64,000 bases of DNA, taken from NCBI GenBank assembly GCA_015232405.1, contig JADFZS010000008.1, positions 1 through 64,000 of the forward strand, in the 5' to 3' direction. The translations under genes were made by a program, and so were the position numbers. The notes below the pieces were generated by a model. That model did not search any database. It had not been told where the DNA came from and saw nothing but the letters and a program-made list of their open reading frames with translations. This DNA comes from Magnetococcales bacterium (GTDB lineage Bacteria > Pseudomonadota > Magnetococcia > Magnetococcales > JADFYX01). Each line of letters starts with the position of its first letter. The first letter of the stretch is position 1. This document shows, piece after piece, positions 10,912 through 18,866 of this stretch.

Positions 10912-10987
10912 CCAGAGGCTTGGCAGTCAAGTGGGGGGGGGAGTTGCCACCAAGCCTCTGGTTCGAGACACTTTAGCATTGCGTCTC
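10912..10987 (-). ncRNA. Candidate structured RNA, unit 2 of a tandem pair (poly-C loop hairpin)
   Basis: Read on the minus strand, a short stem (10987-10981 with 10971-10965, GAGACGC/GTGTCTC with one G.U) is followed by a long hairpin whose 12-bp stem is 10961-10950 with 10923-10912. The loop holds CTCCCCCCCCCA, nine C in a row. The unit repeats the organisation of the copy 98 bases to the right. The stem deviation is a G.U wobble on this strand and an A.C mismatch on the plus strand, which argues for a minus-strand RNA. C-rich hairpin loops are typical of small RNAs that bind G-rich ribosome sites, for example the tandem CcsR (cuckoo) RNAs of Rhodobacter; that parallel is an inference. A processed leader of the CheB-like mRNA is equally possible. 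Confidence 0.5.
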
Positions 10988-11009
10988 ATCACTAATAAAA
11001 ATTAATAGA

Positions 11010-11086
11010 CCAGAAACCCGGTAGCCAAGAGGGGGGGGGAGAGGCCACCGGGTTCCTGGTGCGAGACACTTAAAAAAACGTGCCTC
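11010..11086 (-). ncRNA. Candidate structured RNA, unit 1 of a tandem pair (poly-C loop hairpin)
   Basis: On the minus strand: a short stem (11086-11080 with 11069-11063, one G.U), then a long hairpin with a 17-bp stem (11059-11043 with 11026-11010, two G.U and no other mismatch) and a loop containing CTCCCCCCCCCT. The loop neighbourhood CTCC..CTTG.CT and the flanking GTGTCTCG.ACCAG are shared with the copy 98 bases further on, while the stem sequences differ (CCCGG here, GGCTTGG there). Structure and loop are kept while the stem has changed, as expected of RNA under selection. No promoter or terminator was identified with certainty. Confidence 0.5.
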
Positions 11087-11099
11087 ATTTACAACTTTT

Positions 11100-11450
11100 T
11101 CTACTACGATACTGCTTTTAAATCATTAACTTCTTCTTAAACTTAACAACTCATACTTCTGATACTATTCTACTGCAATTTACATCTTCATCCGACTACT
11201 GTACTGCTTAATTCATCTACTTCTAATACTACCTACTGCATGCACTTCTTGTTGCTTCAACTACGATACTGCTTAATTCATCTACTTCTAAGTCATACGT
11301 TTCGGTTATACCTAATGCACTTCTTGTTACTTCAACTACGATACTGCTTAATTCACCTACTTACTAAGTCATACTTCAAATACTACCTACTTACTGCATG
11401 CACTTCTTGTTACTTCAACTACGATACTGCTTAATTCATCTTGTTCAAAC
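11100..11450. repeat. Degenerate direct-repeat array, strongly G-poor on the plus strand
   Basis: The core TACTGCTTAATTCATCTACTT recurs with starts at about 11110, 11202, 11267, 11342 and 11425 (spacings 92, 65, 75, 83). The three last copies share a longer unit beginning ATGCACTTCTTGTT at 11240, 11315 and 11398. The plus strand has almost no G outside ACGAT and CTGC, so the minus strand is nearly C-free. The irregular spacing, lack of unique spacers and lack of cas genes exclude a CRISPR array. Short leucine-rich frames over it are a by-product of the repeat. From 11451 to 11734 I see nothing further. Confidence 0.7.
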
Positions 11451-11734
11451 CGATCCTAAAACAATCACACCTACAACTGCATACTTACAAATTACTGCTT
11501 GTTTTCGCTGCTTGTTGCTAATATACGTATCAGGAATCGTACCAACTTTTATGGTTATTATTTTCTTTAACAATATTAACAGATTGTAAAGATTAAGTGA
11601 TTTTTTGTGACTTTTTAAGGGGTGGAAAAAAAATTTCCGAAATAATAGGACAGGCAGACTTAATCGTCTCTTTTAATGTTTATTTTTAAATAGTTACGAG
11701 TATGCGTAAAAATTTTTTCCTATAGTGCTAAATT

Positions 11735-13156
11735 TTACCCCTGTTTGCTAGCCGATCTTTTGCGCAAACGGTTGTTTAAAGTCTGGCGGGTTATACCAAG
11801 GAGACTGGCGGCAAGTGTCTTGTTACCGTCAGAGCGCTGAATTGCAGCTTCAATCAATATATGTTCAGCCTCTTCAAAGGTTGGCAGACGTCCAGAAAAA
11901 GCCAAAAATGGGTTTTCATCTGTTATGGGAATAGCTGTATCCAAGGAGTTTTTTGCCAATACAATATCTTGAAAACTCTTAAGGCTCAAACTACCAGACT
12001 CATGCATTGCCACCCCATCAAATATCATTGCTCGCAACTCTCTGATGTTACCGGGAAAGTCATAAGCATTTAACAGTTGAAAAAGCTCTGGAGGTAGGTT
12101 GGGAGCACTCTTGCCCATAGATTTAGCGGCATCATTGATAAAACGGTTGGCAAGTAAAATTATATCTTCCCTCCTCTCTCTGAGTGGTGGGATGATTATT
12201 TGATGGGCCGAAAGACGAAAATAGAGATCAGCCCTAAATTTATTGGCTAACATCAACTCTTTTAGGTTTTTATTTGTTGCACATATTATTCTGGCATCGG
12301 TACCAATAGCACCATCTGCACCAAGGGGGTAGTATCGTCTCTCCTGTAGCAAGCGTAACAGTTTTATCTGGGATGACTCTTTTAAATCGCCAATTTCATC
12401 GAGAAAAAGTGTACCCTTTGCCGCTTTGGAAATTAACCCTTCACGGTTTAATTCGGCACCGGAAAAAGCCCCTTTGCGATGGCCAAAAAGGGTATCAGAA
12501 AACATGGTGTCGTCAAGTCCAGCGACATTTAGCGGCACCAAATCCCCTTTGCGATTACTCACCTTATGTAGAGCCTCAACCAGAAGCTCCTTACCAACCC
12601 CGGTCTCCCCTATAACCAGGACAGGTTCGTTGGAGTTGGCTATAGCCTCACCATAACGAAATATTGTCTGCATTTTTCTGCTACGGGTGATAATACGATC
12701 AAAAGCCGAGACATTTTGTGCAGTTTCGGAAAAAAGAACCTCTTTTAACAGCCCAACTTCACTGCGTAGACTTCTTAGCTCCAAAGCCCGTTTGACACAG
12801 GAGATAAAACGACTGTTCTCCACAGGTTTCAACATATAGTCAAAAGCACCTGCCTTCATACACTCAACAGCCCTGTTGAGATCATGGGTAGCCGTCATGA
12901 CAACCACGGGTATTTCAGGAAAACGTTGGGTTAGCTGGGGCAGAAGCTCGATTCCTGTGATATTGGGCATCATTAGATCAAGAATGATCATTGCCCCACT
13001 GAACTCTTCTAAAAATGGTATCAGTTTTCTGCCATCCTGCATGGTCTCAACCGGACCAAAGCCAGCAAAACTCAGCTGGGTTCGGGAACTAAAAAGTATC
13101 TCCTCCTCATCATCAACAAGGATAATAGGAAGGTTTTTTTTGTTAGTTGAATCCAT
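11735..13156 (-). CDS. Sigma-54-dependent response regulator (NtrC family)
   Basis: 473 residues: receiver (D60 in ILDLMMP), AAA+ ATPase with Walker A GETGVGKE at 183-190 and the sigma-54 contact loop GAFSGA at 229-234, and a C-terminal Fis-type helix-turn-helix (GITRQTLNNRL). Proteins of this kind bind enhancer sites and use ATP to open sigma-54 promoters when phosphorylated. The loop has serine instead of the usual threonine of GAFTGA, a mild change. The gene follows, on the same strand, a soluble kinase (15093 to 13513) of the type that commonly partners NtrC-like regulators; the 356-base gap between them carries a long hairpin element. Start ATG 13156 has only a modest GGGA upstream. Confidence 0.93.
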   Translation of the reverse strand: MDSTNKKNLPIILVDDEEEILFSSRTQLSFAGFGPVETMQDGRKLIPFLEEFSGAMIILDLMMPNITGIELLPQLTQRFPEIPVVVMTATHDLNRAVECMKAGAFDYMLKPVENSRFISCVKRALELRSLRSEVGLLKEVLFSETAQNVSAFDRIITRSRKMQTIFRYGEAIANSNEPVLVIGETGVGKELLVEALHKVSNRKGDLVPLNVAGLDDTMFSDTLFGHRKGAFSGAELNREGLISKAAKGTLFLDEIGDLKESSQIKLLRLLQERRYYPLGADGAIGTDARIICATNKNLKELMLANKFRADLYFRLSAHQIIIPPLRERREDIILLANRFINDAAKSMGKSAPNLPPELFQLLNAYDFPGNIRELRAMIFDGVAMHESGSLSLKSFQDIVLAKNSLDTAIPITDENPFLAFSGRLPTFEEAEHILIEAAIQRSDGNKTLAASLLGITRQTLNNRLRKRSASKQG

Positions 13157-13259
13157 TGTTGAATCCCATAGTTCATATCTAGAGAGTTAAGCAACCACAC
13201 GACAAAAAAGAGCTGCATTACCCAGCATAACTACTGTAAATCCATAACCAAAAACGATA

Positions 13260-13426
13260 ATCCTAGAAACAGCAGTTGTCAGCACGCACCTGACGCAACC
13301 TATTGATTCATCTGGCATAACAGATCAAAGTCTCATCACCAACAAGGTGACTTCGATTTGCTCTGTTACACCAGCTAAACCAATATGTTACGCCATGTAC
13401 GCACCGCCAACCGCCGTTTCTAGGAT
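13260..13426 (-). ncRNA. Candidate structured RNA element bounded by 30-base inverted repeats
   Basis: Arms 13260-13289 and 13397-13426 can pair over 30 positions. On the minus strand this is 23 Watson-Crick pairs, 6 G.U and 1 mismatch; on the plus strand the six wobbles become A.C mismatches. Inside, 13313-13322 pairs with 13386-13395 (10 bp with one G.U on the minus strand), and a hairpin TCACC/GGTGA sits at about 13330-13348. The segment TCTGTTAT near 13317-13325 can pair instead with a second partner near 13365-13372, so mutually exclusive folds exist. It lies between the kinase stop (13513) and the regulator start (13156), in the probable transcript of both. It could be a leader RNA controlling the regulator gene, an RNA-stabilising element, or a decayed miniature transposon. 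The rest of the 13157-13512 gap shows nothing else. Confidence 0.5.
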
Positions 13427-13512
13427 AATGACAGGAATAGACGGTATTAAACCATATATATCAACAAATTTCACTATACAGTTATCTATGGCCTATAAAT
13501 TTTATTTAATCG

Positions 13513-15093
13513 TCAGCTTTTATTTATTGGTAGTTGCACAGTTACCGTAGTCCCTTTATCAAGCTCTGATTCAAATGTGATGTGGCCACCATGGTTGTTT
13601 ATAATGGTATTGGAGATAGATAGTCCTAGCCCTGTTCCCCCAACATCGGTTCTGGTAGTAAAAAAAGGATCGGTCAATAGTTTCAAATCCTTTTCACATA
13701 TTCCCTTACCATCATCTGTGACACTAACCAAAACAGCATTGGTATTGCTGTCTTGTGATATTGATACTGTGACATTGCCATCTCGACTACCCAAAGCCTG
13801 TAGGGCATTGAGAATCAAATTTATAAAAACCTGCTCTAACTGTTGGGTATTTCCCAACACCATCGGTAGAGATTCAGCCGCTTCACTGGAAAAATTATTG
13901 CAATATTTTTTTATCTGGCTTTGCAGAATAGAGATTGAGTCATTTATGATGGTGGTCAGGTTTACCTCCTGATCCAACACCCCCTTATCTTGACGACTTA
14001 AATGTTTTAGATTTTGGATGATATTTTGAATCCGTAACGAGCTTTTTTTAATGCCGTCAAACAGGCGTGGCATGGTATCCAACACATCAGATATGGGGAC
14101 ACCAGCAAGGAGAAAATCCCCCTCTTCACGCCTTGCTCTCTCTAAAAATGGCACCGCATCCCCCCAAACATCGTGCAACATGGCGGTGTTGAATTGAATC
14201 GAATTATTGGGGTTGTTCACCTCATGGGCAACACCTGCTGCCAACACACCAATGGTAGCCAACTGTCCAAAACGGATACTCTGCTGCTGCAATATGACCC
14301 TCTCTTCATCAACTTGACGACGTTGGGTAATATCACGAACAATAGCTGAAAAACGTGGAGTTCCTTTTACACTCCATGTGGATAGAGATAACTCTACAGG
14401 AAAAATCACCCCTCCCTTTTTTAGCCCATGCAGCTCTTTAACACAGCTTTTTGTAACCTGGTTATCAATCTCCATACAGTGGCGCAACTCAATTTTCAAT
14501 GCCTCCCACTCTTGTTCTGGTACTAAATTTTTAACAGGCTGCCCGATGATCTCCTCTTTGGTGTAGCCAAATGTCTTATGCGCGCTATTGTTCCATACTG
14601 TAACCAAACCATTTTCATCTGTGGCTATAATGGCATCTGAAGCTGATTCACTAATGGATCGAAACTGCTCTTCACTATTCCGTAAAGCCTCCTCTGCCAC
14701 TTTACGTTTTTTATACTCCTCTGCCTCCATAAAACATCGCTCTATGGTTGGCAATAAACTGCTGAGATTATCTTTATGGACAAAATCTTTCGCTCCAGAT
14801 TTTAGGAGTGATACCGCCTCCTCTTCACCTATAGCACCGGAGACCAAAATAAATGGACTTTCCAAATCATGCTCATTGTAAATTTTTAACGCTGCCTGGG
14901 CAGAGAAAAGTGGCATTCGACAGTCAGAGATAAACAGGTCCCATCTTGTCTGGCTCAACGCTTGGACCATCTCAGGTTCAGACTCAATTCGCTGGCACTT
15001 CACATCAACATAACCTTTACGAAGTATGTGATGCAGCAATTGAAAATCTTTTTTGGAATCATCAATAATGAGAATATGGAGCTTTTTTCTCAT
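13513..15093 (-). CDS. Soluble sensor kinase REC-PAS-HisKA-HATPase
   Basis: 526 residues, no membrane segment. An N-terminal receiver (D57 in ISDCRMP), a linker helix, one PAS domain (about 150-275), a HisKA domain with the box GVAHEVNNP and an HATPase with DDGKGI and GGTGLGLS. Kinases with this H-box often drive NtrC-type regulators, and one is encoded next on the same strand. An N-terminal receiver on a kinase usually means that the kinase is itself controlled by another phosphodonor. Ribosome site GAGGAATAG precedes ATG 15093. The pairing with the downstream regulator is inferred from position and subfamily. Confidence 0.92.
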   Translation of the reverse strand: MRKKLHILIIDDSKKDFQLLHHILRKGYVDVKCQRIESEPEMVQALSQTRWDLFISDCRMPLFSAQAALKIYNEHDLESPFILVSGAIGEEEAVSLLKSGAKDFVHKDNLSSLLPTIERCFMEAEEYKKRKVAEEALRNSEEQFRSISESASDAIIATDENGLVTVWNNSAHKTFGYTKEEIIGQPVKNLVPEQEWEALKIELRHCMEIDNQVTKSCVKELHGLKKGGVIFPVELSLSTWSVKGTPRFSAIVRDITQRRQVDEERVILQQQSIRFGQLATIGVLAAGVAHEVNNPNNSIQFNTAMLHDVWGDAVPFLERARREEGDFLLAGVPISDVLDTMPRLFDGIKKSSLRIQNIIQNLKHLSRQDKGVLDQEVNLTTIINDSISILQSQIKKYCNNFSSEAAESLPMVLGNTQQLEQVFINLILNALQALGSRDGNVTVSISQDSNTNAVLVSVTDDGKGICEKDLKLLTDPFFTTRTDVGGTGLGLSISNTIINNHGGHITFESELDKGTTVTVQLPINKS

Positions 15094-15325
15094 ATCTATT
15101 CCTCAACTTAAGTATAGCATAAACGGTGCTTTAAAATAGAATTTTGTAGGTTAAAGCAAAAGATACAGTTTTATAACATACAATTGAACTCATAGGTTAC
15201 TGTTTATGTGGATATTGCTATTATCTTCAATTTTTTTTAAAAAAAATTTACCCAAACCATGATTTAATGAGTGACAAACATGCTAATAATTTTATTTATA
15301 TTCTACTAAATGCCAACTCCATTTT

Positions 15326-15350
15326 ATGGAAACAATTTTCCATGTATAAT
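15326..15350 (+). promoter_or_regulatory. Predicted promoter with overlapping palindromic operator for the SMR gene
   Basis: A consensus TATAAT at 15345-15350 is preceded directly by the palindrome ATGGAAA-CAAT-TTTCCAT (15326-15343), which would cover the spacer and -35 area. No good -35 hexamer is seen, which fits a promoter needing or blocked by a regulator. A second palindrome, CTGCCATGGCAG (15398-15409), lies in the presumed leader. Guanidine riboswitch features, common before SMR genes, were looked for and not seen. The rest of 15094-15444 is AT-rich without other signals. Confidence 0.4.
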
Positions 15351-15444
15351 GGTCACTCATAATAACCGTCCCACTTAACTGCAAAGATATCTCCAATCTG
15401 CCATGGCAGTTTATGATGGGAAATTTTTTTTAAAGCATACTTAA

Positions 15445-15783
15445 ATGAAAAATATTGGCCTGTTATATCTGGCTATTGCCATTGTCTCTGAAGTCATTGG
15501 CACTACCGCTTTAAAATTATCTGAAGGATTTACCAAACCTCTGTTCTCAACGGTTGTTGTTGTGGGCTATGGGCTTGCCTTTTATCTACTTTCACTAAGT
15601 TTAAAAACCCTTGGCGTTGGCTTCTCTTATGCCGTTTGGGCTGGTGCTGGAATTATCCTAATTGCAGTTATTGGTGTGCTTTTTTTTGGAGAAAAAATTG
15701 ATACCCCAGGAGTTGTTGGAATGGCGTTGATAGTTGTAGGTGTGGTGATTTTAAACTTCTATTCAGCAATGGGAAAAGGGTGA
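15445..15783 (+). CDS. Small multidrug resistance (SMR) family transporter, EmrE-like
   Basis: 112 residues with four membrane helices, the normal SMR length. E16 in the AIVSEVIGTT motif matches the essential Glu14 of EmrE, and the helix-3 motif FSYAVWAGAGI contains the conserved tryptophan region. Family members work as antiparallel dimers in the inner membrane and exchange protons for cationic drugs, or guanidinium in the Gdx subgroup. The sequence matches EmrE more than SugE around SEGFTKP and YAVWAGAGI, but the substrate cannot be decided by reading. It is a single gene with its own promoter signals; no paired SMR gene is adjacent. Confidence 0.92.
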   Translation: MKNIGLLYLAIAIVSEVIGTTALKLSEGFTKPLFSTVVVVGYGLAFYLLSLSLKTLGVGFSYAVWAGAGIILIAVIGVLFFGEKIDTPGVVGMALIVVGVVILNFYSAMGKG

Positions 15784-15826
15784 ATCGGAGCACTTTTCAT
15801 AAAACAGTCAACACTCCGATTATTCA
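15783..15826 (+). terminator. Possible terminator after the SMR gene
   Basis: AATCGGAG (15783-15790) pairs with CTCCGATT (15814-15821) across a 23-base loop and is followed by an AT-rich stretch. The long loop makes it a weak candidate. Confidence 0.35.
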
Positions 15827-16155
15827 TTAGCCAAAGCATCTGCTTTATGATTTTCAATAAACAAAATTAATCTAAACAAGGGCTTGGCAGGCTTAACAGT
15901 TCAATTTTATTTGCTACTACAAGGTAGCTATAAACTCAATTCAGAATATACACCAATATTTTCACTAAGATAGCAGCATTTAAACAGTATAATTTTATCA
16001 TAAAATCCCCCCCATTTTCTCGACTTTATTACCAGTCGTTTATACTTTTTTATTATCAGGCATAGATGTTGCTAAACAGCCATTACCTGATATTGTGCAA
16101 GAAAAAATGAAGAGTATATGTTCAGGGGTACACAGGTTAGATTATCGGAGATACC
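15827..16155. other. AT-rich gap upstream of the 16156 gene
   Basis: No gene or strong structure. A TATAAT occurs at 15988-15993 but lacks a -35 at proper distance. GGAG at 16147-16150 is the ribosome site of the gene that follows. Confidence 0.4.
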
Positions 16156-16875
16156 ATGCAAGACCAAATTCAAATATTTGCTGATAAAAACAAGATTTCT
16201 CGAACTGAGCTTAAAAGCCAAATCTGGAAAAAATTCCAGCAGATGCTCACCGACAATGATACCAGTAACATGGATGTCTTGTTGTCACTCGGGCTTATTG
16301 ATGCAGAGACATTTGGTGAAAAACTTGTGGAGATGTTTGCCAACCTCTGCTCAATACCAAACTGTCCCAAAAAAAATGTACCGGAAGAGTCACGGGTTCA
16401 TGTTCCTATTATGGAGGAGTCGAGAAACCCCTCCCAGGCTTTTCATATAGGTCAGGCAGTTTTGCTGGTTAAATATATGAATAGACGCAACATTGCCCTG
16501 TCTTATAAACACACAAATTATATTAAAAAACGGCAACGAGTGTTTTTAAATCATGGCTGTTTGGACTTTTTCAAGCACTCTTTAACAATGGTCACACCGA
16601 GCAACGATGATATACAAAAGGTTTATAAATCTTATTTTAGAAAAAATTGGGATGATGGTATCCGGCTGGTACATAGCATGACAGGTATTGAGCCAGACGA
16701 AGTTGCCATAGAGGATTTAAGCAGTGCTGATGATGAGATGAATAGCAGCTCTCTATCTCTAAAAATAAAAAACAGATTGCAAGATACATTTCGCAATTCA
16801 ACCAATACAGTAATAAACCCTGAACAACAGATGAATGTTGTCTGCACAGAGGTTGTTAAATTTCTCTACGCCTGA
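16156..16875 (+). CDS. Hypothetical protein, unrecognised
   Basis: 239 residues, mostly polar and helical in appearance, with no signal peptide or membrane segment. I do not recognise a family. Visible features are four cysteines in two loose pairs (NLCSIPNCP around 69-74, NHGC and VVCTEVV later), a basic middle (YIKKRQRVF) and an acidic stretch (SSADDEMNSS). The start at ATG 16156 is well supported by a GGAG at 7-bp spacing. A competing frame (16118-16450) in another phase has no ribosome site and odd composition, so it is treated as a shadow. The gene stands between the SMR pump and the convergent sigma-54 regulator; no operon partner suggests a role. Confidence 0.7.
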   Translation: MQDQIQIFADKNKISRTELKSQIWKKFQQMLTDNDTSNMDVLLSLGLIDAETFGEKLVEMFANLCSIPNCPKKNVPEESRVHVPIMEESRNPSQAFHIGQAVLLVKYMNRRNIALSYKHTNYIKKRQRVFLNHGCLDFFKHSLTMVTPSNDDIQKVYKSYFRKNWDDGIRLVHSMTGIEPDEVAIEDLSSADDEMNSSSLSLKIKNRLQDTFRNSTNTVINPEQQMNVVCTEVVKFLYA

Positions 16876-17006
16876 TCACCACCATCCTCATCATGCCAAA
16901 GCAAAAAAACAGTGCTGAACATTAGCAATTAAACCAACAGTTAATATATGCTTAACTTATAAATTAAAGCTGTAACTTTGTTCAGTTTGCCACACCCATT
17001 TGATGG

Positions 17007-18497
17007 TCATTTTTTATTGGCAATAAGATGGCGTAAACGGCGGTTGAGTCTGCGGTTTAAAGCGGGTCTGGATATCCCCAAAAGAGTGGCTGCTATACCC
17101 TGGTTGCCACCAGAACGACGCATGGCCTCTGCAACCAAAACACTCTCTGCTTCTTCTAAGGTTGGTAGCTGGCCATGGGCTTGAAAAAGCGGCACTATCT
17201 CACCATCACCATCTACTAAAGAATCTGTTTTATATGCGGTTGATCTCCGCTCTTCAATGGTTTTCTGGATGCTCTTCATGGATAACACAGAACCACTTTG
17301 ATGTTGGGCTACAGCATCAAAAATCAATGCACGCAGTTCTCTTACATTACCGGGAAAAGAGTATAGCTCCAGCAGTTTGATCAACTCTACTGGCGGAGTG
17401 AGGATAGGCCGGTCCATGGCTATAGCTGCCTCTTTGAGAAAATGCTCTGTCAACAGCCCGATATCCTCCTGGCGTTCCCGTAAAGGAGGTAGCTTTATGT
17501 TATGGGCAGAGAGGCGGAAAAACAGATCCTGACGAAAATCACCACGAGCCATCATATCGTTTAAGTCGCGGTTTGTTGCTGCCACTATGTTTACATCCAT
17601 GGTTTTGGGTGTGTCAGATCCCAGTGGATAGTAGATACCCTCCTGTAAAAGACGTAGAAGCTTGATCTGTGATGCCGGGGCTAAATCCCCTATTTCATCA
17701 AGAAAAAGAGTGCCCCGTTCCGCTTGACTTATAAACCCTTTTCTATCTTGGTTGGCCCCGATAAAAGCACCTTTTTTATGACCAAACAGGGTATCGGAAA
17801 AGGCAACATCATCCAACCCTGCTAAATTGACTGAGACCAGTTTTCCGGTTCGACCACTTGAACGGTGCAGACCCTTGGCTATCAACTCTTTGCCTACCCC
17901 AGTCTCTCCTGTAACCAAAACCGGCTCCCCAGTACCAGAGACAGCCTCCATGTAATGAAATACTGCCTGCATTCTAGAGGAGTTTGATACTATATCCGAA
18001 AATGCTTCCGGCTGGTTAAGTACGGAACTGGTCAAGGAGCGTTGTAGAGCACCAACCTTTTTTTCAAGGGCAACGGCCTGCATCTGGGCCATAAGAGTCT
18101 CTTTGATACTCTGTTGCAAAGTTAGTTGATTTTTTATACGGGCATGAACAATAGCTGAAGAAAATGGTTTGGTGATATAGTCAACAGCCCCTGTTTCAAA
18201 CCCTCTGGCTTCATCTTCAATGGCATCCATTGCGGTTAAAAAAATCACTGGAATACCACGACTACGAGGATCTTTACGGAGCTTTTGCAGAACTGCAAAA
18301 CCATCCATATCCGGCATTTTTATATCCAGCAAAATCAGATCCGGCTGGGGTTCTGACAATGCCCTCTCTAGAGCTTGGACACCGTTTATACCAACCTTGA
18401 TCTGATATTTATCTTTCAACATGCTGTTTAGCATATTTAGATGCAGACGTTCATCGTCAACAATTAGAACTCTGGGTTTGTCACTATCCACCGCCAT
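17007..18497 (-). CDS. Sigma-54-type response regulator with an altered GAFTGA loop (GAFIGA)
   Basis: About 496 residues: receiver (D58 in LLDIKMP), a coiled-coil linker, AAA+ domain with Walker A GETGVGKE and arginine finger region PLRERQEDI, and a Fis-type HTH (GISRPALNRRL). The sigma-54 contact loop reads GAFIGA, with isoleucine at about residue 246 where threonine is nearly invariant; in PspF that threonine is needed for productive contact with sigma-54. The protein may activate poorly, use a special contact, or act as a repressor or DNA-binding factor. Start: GTG 18521 is possible, but ATG 18497 has GGGAG five bases upstream and is preferred. It is divergent from the kinase operon at 18.8-21.7 kb, and its receiver is closely related to that of the 21051 protein (SDPQPDMILLDI versus SEPQPDLILLDI). 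Confidence 0.9.
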   Translation of the reverse strand: MAVDSDKPRVLIVDDERLHLNMLNSMLKDKYQIKVGINGVQALERALSEPQPDLILLDIKMPDMDGFAVLQKLRKDPRSRGIPVIFLTAMDAIEDEARGFETGAVDYITKPFSSAIVHARIKNQLTLQQSIKETLMAQMQAVALEKKVGALQRSLTSSVLNQPEAFSDIVSNSSRMQAVFHYMEAVSGTGEPVLVTGETGVGKELIAKGLHRSSGRTGKLVSVNLAGLDDVAFSDTLFGHKKGAFIGANQDRKGFISQAERGTLFLDEIGDLAPASQIKLLRLLQEGIYYPLGSDTPKTMDVNIVAATNRDLNDMMARGDFRQDLFFRLSAHNIKLPPLRERQEDIGLLTEHFLKEAAIAMDRPILTPPVELIKLLELYSFPGNVRELRALIFDAVAQHQSGSVLSMKSIQKTIEERRSTAYKTDSLVDGDGEIVPLFQAHGQLPTLEEAESVLVAEAMRRSGGNQGIAATLLGISRPALNRRLNRRLRHLIANKK

Positions 18498-18552
18498 AAA
18501 ACTCCCATCAAATAATCCCACCCCTACAATATCAACACTCTAAAACATACAG

Positions 18553-18569
18553 TGGCAAATGAAAAGCAA
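18553..18569 (+). promoter_or_regulatory. Possible sigma-54 promoter
   Basis: TGGCAAATGAAAAGCA has GG and GC exactly ten bases apart and a good -24 half; the -12 half is AAGCA instead of TTGCA. It points toward the kinase operon and lies next to a divergent sigma-54-type regulator gene. A match of this quality can occur by chance. Confidence 0.3.
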
Positions 18570-18762
18570 CCTTCTTGTTAGGGGTGCACCACTGTGAACA
18601 TGGTTACACTATAGACATTGTTTTGCAACAGGCCATATTTTATTTAAAACACTAATGTTTATATAATTACAGCCATAGATCTCATTAACAATTAGTGCAA
18701 AATGGTTCAACCCCAAGAACATAACAACAGCCGCTATAATTAAATATTAATATCTGATTTTA

Positions 18763-18817
18763 TTGATGTATTTCTCAATCTAACAGTATGGTCCAAAAAT
18801 TGAGAATATATTATCAA
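18763..18817. repeat. Inverted repeat in the kinase operon leader
   Basis: TTGATG.TATT.CTCAAT (18763-18779) faces ATTGAGAATATATTATCAA (18799-18817) with a two-base bulge and a loop of about 19 bases. There is no T-run after it, so it is more likely an operator or leader hairpin than a terminator. The rest of 18522-18866 is AT-rich without further signals. Confidence 0.5.
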
Positions 18818-18866
18818 GGCAACTAATCTGTAACAGGAAGTTTTTTTAAACAATTAGTTAATAATC

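Noticed and set aside
11100-11450. CRISPR array
   Set aside because: Copies are degenerate, spacing is 65-92 bases without constant repeats and unique spacers, and no cas genes are present.
11240-11589. Overlapping plus-strand frames coding MHFLLLQLRYCLIHL-type repeats
   Set aside because: They follow exactly from the direct-repeat DNA, lack ribosome sites and have no protein-like ending; treated as repeat by-product.
13260-13426. Hammerhead ribozyme or c-di-GMP riboswitch
   Set aside because: A TGATGAG string on the minus strand recalls the hammerhead core but the essential preceding C and the GAAA partner are not in place; the conserved GEMM blocks are absent.
13347-13550. Plus-strand frame of 67 codons over the hairpin element
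   Set aside because: No ribosome site, overlaps the end of the kinase gene on the other strand, and the RNA-like structure explains the conservation better.
15358-15444. Guanidine-II (mini-ykkC) riboswitch before the SMR gene
   Set aside because: The pair of ACGR-loop hairpins that defines it is missing.
16118-16450. Alternative frame overlapping the 16156 gene
   Set aside because: No ribosome site and stops early; the 16156 frame has GGAG at good distance and is longer.
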